A stretch of DNA of 11,324 nt. Origin: JBHGBM01 sp041946965 (GTDB lineage Bacteria > Acidobacteriota > Terriglobia > Bryobacterales > Bryobacteraceae). The notes beneath the pieces are model-generated. The model saw only the letters and a list, made by a program, of their open reading frames with translations, did not search any database and had not been told where the DNA came from. A program made the position numbers and the translations under genes. Shown in pieces: positions 7,225 to 11,324 of this stretch. The number at the start of each line of letters is the position of its first letter. Positions within the stretch are counted from its first letter, which is position 1. The DNA lies in the NCBI GenBank assembly GCA_041946965.1, contig JBHGBM010000120.1, positions 1 to 11,324 on the forward strand. The letters run 5' to 3'.

Positions 7225-10200
7225 ATGATCTGCCCGAACTGCCGCACCGAGATTCTCGACGATTCCCACTATTGCAGCAAGTGCGGAGCCGCGATCCATT
7301 CTTCCGGCGACACCGCCACCCACACCATCGTACGGCCCGCAGAGGAACTGCCGCCGGGAACCCTTGTGGCCGGCAAGTACCGCATTCTGGACGTGGCGGG
7401 CCGGGGCGGTATGGGCGTCGTCTACAGGGCGGAAGACACCAAGCTCAAGCGCCACGTGGCGCTGAAGTTTCTGCCGCCCGCCCTGGTCAACAACGTCGAA
7501 TCGCGGCAGCGTTTCGTCATGGAGGCGCGCGCGGCGGCCGCGCTTTCGCATGCGCACATCTGCACCATTCACGAGATCCACGACGAAGAGGCCAAGCCCT
7601 TTATCGAGATGGAATTCGTGGAGGGAGAGAACCTGCGCGCCCGCGTTCGTAAAGGCGCGCTGCCGGCCAGCGAGGCGATCGAGATTGCCATGCAGATTGC
7701 CTCCGGCCTGGACGCCGCGCATCGCAAGGGCATTATCCACCGCGACATCAAGAGCACCAACATCATGATCACGCCCGAGGGCCAGGCCAAGATCATGGAC
7801 TTCGGGCTGGCCAAGGTCAAGGGCGAGACCCTTTACACGCGCGACGGCACCACGCTGGGGACGGTGGCCTACATGGCGCCGGAGCAGGCCGCCGGAGGCG
7901 AAGTGGACCAGCGCGCCGACGTGTGGTCGCTGGGCGTGGTGCTGTACGAGATGCTCAGCGGGCAACTGCCGTTCAGCGGCGATCGCGATGCGTCCGTCCT
8001 CTACGCCGTGGTCCACGAGCCCGCCAGGCCGATTGCGGACGTCGCCCCCGGAGTTCCTCCGGACATTCAGCGCGTGATCGAGCGCGCGCTGAAGAAGAAC
8101 CCGGCGGATCGCTACGGCTCGGCGGAAGCCATGCTCGCCGACATGCGGAAGTACCGCGACCGCATCAAGGCCGACGAGCTGCGCGCGCCGGCCCAAAGGA
8201 CCCGGTGGCGGAAACTCGCCGTGCCCGTCGCGGCGGGCTTGCTGGCCGTTGCCGCTGTTGCGGGCTGGCTCGGATACCGGCAGAGCCGCATCCACTGGGC
8301 GCGGGAAACCGCGCTTCCCGAAATTGCGCAGTTGCTGGCGAGTGTGGAACCGGGGTGGGCCAACCTCCAGAAGGCGCACGCGCTGGCCGAGAAGGCGGCG
8401 CGCTATATTCCCGGGGACGCGCGCCTGCGGGCTCTTCAAGACCGTTGCGCCGTCACGATTGACATCACCACGGACCCGCCCGGGGCGGAAGTGTACCTGG
8501 CGCAAGCGAGCGGGAAAGAAGAGTGGCGTCACGTGGGCACATCGCCGATGCGGCAGACCCGGCTCCCGGCCGGGACGTTCCGGTGGCGGATGGAAAAGAG
8601 CGGCTGCCAGACCGTCTACGCCGCCGCGCCCACTTTCCGCCTTGACCTGACGCAGCCATCTCTGATCGCCCCCTACAACATCCACAGGATCCTCGACGCG
8701 GCCGGCGGCATTCCAGCCGGAACGGTGCGCGTGGTGGCCACCGAGACTCAAGCCGGCAAACTGCCCCCCTTCCTGATAGACAAGTACGAGGTCACCAACA
8801 GGCGCTACAAGGAATTCCTCAACGCGGGCGGGTATCGCGACCGCAAGTACTGGAAGCACGAGTTTGTGAAGGACGGCCGGAAGCTCACCTGGGAGCAGGC
8901 CATGGCGGAGTTCGTGGACCAGACGGGGCGCTCTGGACCTGCCACCTGGAGCGAGGGCGATTATCCGAAAGGGCAGGAAGACTACCCCGTTTCCGGCGTA
9001 GCCTGGTACGAGGCCGCCGCCTATGCCGAGTTCTCCGGGCGCAACCTGCCTACGACGTACCATTGGGGCGCCGCTATCGGCGCCTACACGCCCCTGGTAA
9101 CTCCTTTTTTCGGCACAGGCTGGCTCTATCAGGCGAGCAACTTCAAGGGCGAGGGACCCGCCGCCGTGGGGAGCAATCCGGGCATGTCCGCTTACGGCGC
9201 GTACGACATGGCTGGCAACGTGCGCGAGTGGTGCTGGAACGAAACCGGGAGCGGGAGGACCGTCCGCGGCGGCGCGTGGAACGATGTTTCCTACATGACG
9301 CTGAACATCAGCCAGGCGCCCGCCTTCGACCGCTCCCCGAAGAACGGCTTCCGCTGCGCCAGTTATGCGGACGCGGTCCAGATCCCCGCCCAGGCGCTGG
9401 CGGCTCTGGCGCCGCAGCCCATACCGGATTACTACCAACGCAAGCCCGTGCCCGAAGCCGTCTACCAGGTCTACAGGGACCAGTTTTTGTACGACAAGCG
9501 CCCGTTGAACACGAAATTGGAGTCGCGTGACGAACGCTCACCGGATTGGGTCCTGGAGAAAGTCACGGTCAACGCCGCCTATGGCAACGAGAGGCTTCCT
9601 CTGCACCTGTTCATCCCCAAAAACGCCTCTCCGCCTTACCAGGCCGTCGTGTACGTGCCCGGCTCCGGGTCCACCCACCAGGCCTCGAGCAAGAACCTCG
9701 GCGAGTACCGGGAATTCAACATGTTCCTGTCGTTCGTGGTCAAGAGCGGCCGCGTGGGCGTGTATCCGGTGTACAAGGCGACCTTTGAGCGCTCCGACCC
9801 GGCGCTGACCCGCATCCACAGCGGCGCCGAGACGCGGCAATACTCCGAACTGGTGGTGCAGATCGTCAAGGACTTCCGCACCGCAATCGACTATCTCGAG
9901 ACGCGCCCGGATCTGGACCGCTCCAGATTTGCCTACCTGGGGATGAGCTGGGGCGGCGTGTTGAGTCCCATCATTCTCGCGGTGGAGGGCCGCATCAAGG
10001 CCAGCGTCCTGGTGGTTGGCGGGCTCCGCAGCCGCTGCCGTCCGGAGGTTGACCCCGCGGTATACGTGCCGCACGTGAAAGCGCCCACCCTGATGCTGAA
10101 CGGGAAATACGATTTCACTTTCCCGTTCGAGACCTCCGCCAAGCCGATGTTCGACCTGCTGGGCACGCCGCCCGAGCACAAACGCCAGCGCGTCTATGAG

Positions 10201-10281
10201 AGCGACCACTACGTGCCGCGCAACGAGGCCGTGAAGGAAACCCTGGCGTGGCTCGACCGCTACCTGGGCCCGGTGAAGTAG
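7225..10281 (+). CDS. Multidomain Ser/Thr protein kinase - SUMF1/FGE-like - alpha/beta hydrolase fusion
   Basis: This 1018-residue protein combines signalling and enzyme-like domains. Residues 3-20 form a zinc ribbon (Cys3, 6, 17, 20). A complete Hanks-type kinase follows at about 52-313: glycine loop GRGGMG (59-64), Lys81, Glu100, HRDIKSTN with Asp174, DFG at 192-194 and APE at 218-220. Basic residues (RTRWRK) precede one membrane helix at about 331-349, placing the kinase in the cytoplasm and the rest outside the inner membrane. Next come a PEGA-like segment (about 410-470, DITTDPPGAEVYL) and a SUMF1-like domain (about 499-712: DKYEVTNRRYKEFL, YDMAGNVREWCWN, VRGGAW, GFRCA). The latter lacks the Cys-x4-Cys pair of true formylglycine-generating enzyme. 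The C-terminal alpha/beta hydrolase (about 775-1018) has GMSWGG with Ser908, and probable partners Asp963 and His995. Kinase-FGE fusions are known in Acidobacteriota and in chlamydial Pkn1; the added hydrolase is less described. Substrates are unknown. The gene appears monocistronic. Confidence 0.92.
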   Translation: MICPNCRTEILDDSHYCSKCGAAIHSSGDTATHTIVRPAEELPPGTLVAGKYRILDVAGRGGMGVVYRAEDTKLKRHVALKFLPPALVNNVESRQRFVMEARAAAALSHAHICTIHEIHDEEAKPFIEMEFVEGENLRARVRKGALPASEAIEIAMQIASGLDAAHRKGIIHRDIKSTNIMITPEGQAKIMDFGLAKVKGETLYTRDGTTLGTVAYMAPEQAAGGEVDQRADVWSLGVVLYEMLSGQLPFSGDRDASVLYAVVHEPARPIADVAPGVPPDIQRVIERALKKNPADRYGSAEAMLADMRKYRDRIKADELRAPAQRTRWRKLAVPVAAGLLAVAAVAGWLGYRQSRIHWARETALPEIAQLLASVEPGWANLQKAHALAEKAARYIPGDARLRALQDRCAVTIDITTDPPGAEVYLAQASGKEEWRHVGTSPMRQTRLPAGTFRWRMEKSGCQTVYAAAPTFRLDLTQPSLIAPYNIHRILDAAGGIPAGTVRVVATETQAGKLPPFLIDKYEVTNRRYKEFLNAGGYRDRKYWKHEFVKDGRKLTWEQAMAEFVDQTGRSGPATWSEGDYPKGQEDYPVSGVAWYEAAAYAEFSGRNLPTTYHWGAAIGAYTPLVTPFFGTGWLYQASNFKGEGPAAVGSNPGMSAYGAYDMAGNVREWCWNETGSGRTVRGGAWNDVSYMTLNISQAPAFDRSPKNGFRCASYADAVQIPAQALAALAPQPIPDYYQRKPVPEAVYQVYRDQFLYDKRPLNTKLESRDERSPDWVLEKVTVNAAYGNERLPLHLFIPKNASPPYQAVVYVPGSGSTHQASSKNLGEYREFNMFLSFVVKSGRVGVYPVYKATFERSDPALTRIHSGAETRQYSELVVQIVKDFRTAIDYLETRPDLDRSRFAYLGMSWGGVLSPIILAVEGRIKASVLVVGGLRSRCRPEVDPAVYVPHVKAPTLMLNGKYDFTFPFETSAKPMFDLLGTPPEHKRQRVYESDHYVPRNEAVKETLAWLDRYLGPVK

Positions 10282-10288
10282 AGCGCCG

Positions 10289-11179
10289 CTACAGCTTGGG
10301 ATACCAGCGCAGGCCGACGAAGCCGCCCATCAGGGTGCCGCGCCAGAAGAGTTCCTGCTTGGTGGACGTTCTGAAGTGGAACGCCTTGGCGCCCACGTTG
10401 AGCTCGATCCGCCCGCCGCGGATGGCGACGAACGTCTCGGCGTCCCACAGCGCGGGACGCCCCGGCCAGACGAAGCCGGATCCCTTGGCCTCCCAGCGGA
10501 AGTTCCGGTTGGCCACGTATTGCGCGCCCATGCCGAGGCTCGGATAGAGAAACCAGTTGGTGCCTTTGGTGTCCCACGCCTGGGCCGTGCCTTCCTCGTC
10601 TTCCAGCGGATTCAGCGGCGCGTTGAAGGTGCTCTTCACGCTGACGTACTGCGCCTCCCACAGCGTCTTCACGCGGAACTTGCGGTCGGCGACGGGAAAG
10701 GGCCAGGAGAGGTAATCGAGCGAGATCTTCGCATTCTCAAGCTTATAGCCAACGGCCAGATAGTCGCCCGGGCGGTATCCCACGCCGAAGATGGAAAGCT
10801 CCGCCGGGGCATTGGTGTTCACCGTGCGGTTGGCACGGAAATAGGAGAAGCGCAGCGCGTGGTGCGTGCCCGCGGGCAGGGTCAGGACCACGCCGGGGAC
10901 CTGCACGCTCTTGCGCGGCAGATTCAGGTCCGAGTTGCCCGTGGCAAGCGCGCCGGTGCGCACGTGCGTGCGGTTCGGACCCATCCAGTAGAACAGCCCA
11001 ACGGATACCTGGCCGTCGTTGTAAGGCGAAGCCGGCTCCGGCTGCGCGGGAGCCGGGGCCGCCGGGGGCTGCGCCGGTTTCGGTTCCGCGGCGGGCTGCT
11101 GAGCAAAACATAACGATGCTCCCGAAAGGAGCAGCAAAATGGCAGACAAAAATCGAACGTTGCGGCCGTTGAGCACCAC
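10289..11179 (-). CDS. Secreted, probably outer-membrane beta-barrel protein of unknown function
   Basis: I do not recognise a named family. The 296-residue product has a signal peptide (hydrophobic FLSAILLLLSGASLCFA at about 10-26, cleavage likely before QQ). A Pro/Ala/Gln/Glu-rich linker follows at about 27-52. The remaining 240 or so residues alternate polar and aromatic/hydrophobic positions, with many Gly, Tyr and Trp (VSVGLFYWMG, WFLYPSLGMGAQYV, GTLMGGFVGLRWYPKL). This fits transmembrane beta-strands of a small barrel, although the last residue is Leu rather than Phe. Cys24 is not in a good lipobox, so a lipoprotein is unlikely. The gene starts with two GTG codons in a row. GAGGAG lies three bases before the first and six before the second (11176), so the second may be the true start. 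It converges on the kinase fusion gene with only 7 bp between stop codons. An inverted-repeat element lies upstream, with a -10-like TAAAAT at its edge (11230-11235). Confidence 0.75.
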   Translation of the reverse strand: MVLNGRNVRFLSAILLLLSGASLCFAQQPAAEPKPAQPPAAPAPAQPEPASPYNDGQVSVGLFYWMGPNRTHVRTGALATGNSDLNLPRKSVQVPGVVLTLPAGTHHALRFSYFRANRTVNTNAPAELSIFGVGYRPGDYLAVGYKLENAKISLDYLSWPFPVADRKFRVKTLWEAQYVSVKSTFNAPLNPLEDEEGTAQAWDTKGTNWFLYPSLGMGAQYVANRNFRWEAKGSGFVWPGRPALWDAETFVAIRGGRIELNVGAKAFHFRTSTKQELFWRGTLMGGFVGLRWYPKL

Positions 11180-11182
11180 ACT

Positions 11183-11188
11183 CTCCTC
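11183..11188 (-). promoter_or_regulatory. Shine-Dalgarno of the barrel-protein gene, serving a tandem GTG start
   Basis: GAGGAG on the minus strand is a strong Shine-Dalgarno. Its spacing is three bases to the GTG at 11179 and six to the next GTG at 11176. The second spacing is closer to the usual optimum, so the start may be one codon downstream of the annotated one. Confidence 0.65.
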
Positions 11189-11234
11189 AATTAAGGCGGC
11201 GAATCACGAAAAACGCGAGGTGAACACCGATTTT

Positions 11235-11318
11235 AGCGTAACCCGGGGGCGCGTTTGCGCCCCCGCGTCAGTCACAATGGGGCGACCAACCCCGATTCGC
11301 AGTCGCGCGGGTTACGCT
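11235..11318. repeat. 84-bp element bounded by a perfect 11-bp inverted repeat
   Basis: AGCGTAACCCG at 11235-11245 is exactly complementary in reverse to CGGGTTACGCT at 11308-11318. Between the arms lie a perfect 9-bp GC hairpin (11244-11265) and a weaker GGGG/CCCC pairing around 11279-11293. There is no coding capacity and no clear target-site duplication in the flanks. The element sits in the upstream region of the barrel-protein gene. It could be a small non-autonomous (MITE- or REP-like) repeat, a structured leader RNA or an operator. The arms are seen directly; the function is not known. Confidence 0.55.
11244..11265. other. Perfect GC-rich hairpin (9-bp stem, 4-base loop)
   Basis: CGGGGGCGC (11244-11252) and GCGCCCCCG (11257-11265) pair perfectly around the loop GTTT. 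No T-run follows on either strand, so a classical intrinsic terminator is unlikely. It could act as a bidirectional transcription block, a REP-like element, or part of the larger inverted-repeat structure. Its left arm shares bases 11244-11245 with the outer repeat arm, so the two pairings cannot both be complete. Confidence 0.6.
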
Positions 11319-11324
11319 GTGAGT

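Noticed and set aside
7137..7247. A 37-codon N-terminal extension of the DsrE-type protein
   Set aside because: It contains no TusA-like CPxP domain and would run across the divergent promoter region into the kinase gene. The family-like sequence starts at 7136.
7108..9438. A 776-codon open frame on the minus strand, antisense to the kinase fusion gene
   Set aside because: It is codon-aligned with the kinase gene and of low-complexity composition, the same GC-driven artefact. The sense strand shows complete kinase and SUMF1-like motifs.

Overview
The window is GC-rich, densely coding bacterial DNA that looks like Acidobacteriota, most plausibly a Solibacteres/Bryobacterales-type soil genome. 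Three gene families point that way: a very long Oar-like TonB-dependent receptor with an N-terminal carboxypeptidase-regulatory-like domain, a eukaryote-like Ser/Thr kinase fused to a SUMF1/formylglycine-generating-enzyme-like domain and an alpha/beta hydrolase, and a DMFase-large-subunit-like protein. This assignment is an inference from gene content; there is no rRNA or other phylogenetic marker.

Minus-strand block, read right to left from 7136 to 162: a stand-alone DsrE-type protein resembling the C-terminal half of YedF (6801-7136), an ABC transporter ATPase (6026-6778) and its ABC-2 permease (5218-6021) are tightly packed and probably form one operon. After a 90-bp gap with an AT-rich promoter-like stretch comes an N,N-dimethylformamidase beta-subunit-like protein (3667-5127). 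After a further 64 bp comes the TonB-dependent receptor (162-3602). The block combines a sulfur-carrier-like protein, an exporter, a possible amidohydrolase and an outer-membrane receptor, but nothing in the sequence proves they serve one pathway.

Plus strand: a single large gene (7225-10281) encodes, in order, a zinc ribbon, a complete protein kinase, one membrane helix, a PEGA-like segment, a SUMF1-like domain without the copper-binding cysteine pair of true FGE, and an alpha/beta hydrolase with a visible Ser-Asp-His set. It is divergent from the DsrE gene across an 88-bp region that holds a reasonable sigma70-like promoter for the kinase. It converges with only 7 bp to spare on the last gene.

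The last gene, minus strand 10289-11179, encodes a secreted, probably outer-membrane beta-barrel protein with a Pro/Ala linker and a tandem GTG start. Upstream of it lies an 84-bp stretch bounded by a perfect 11-bp inverted repeat, with a perfect 9-bp GC-rich hairpin inside (11235-11318). It is the only candidate repeat or mobile-like element seen. Bases 1-161 are non-coding tail downstream of the receptor gene, with nothing I can support. No tRNA, rRNA, CRISPR array, transposase or phage gene is visible, and no gene looks broken. The least described items are the kinase/SUMF1/hydrolase fusion, an ABC ATPase with no Q-loop glutamine, and the inverted-repeat element; none is demonstrably a new system.
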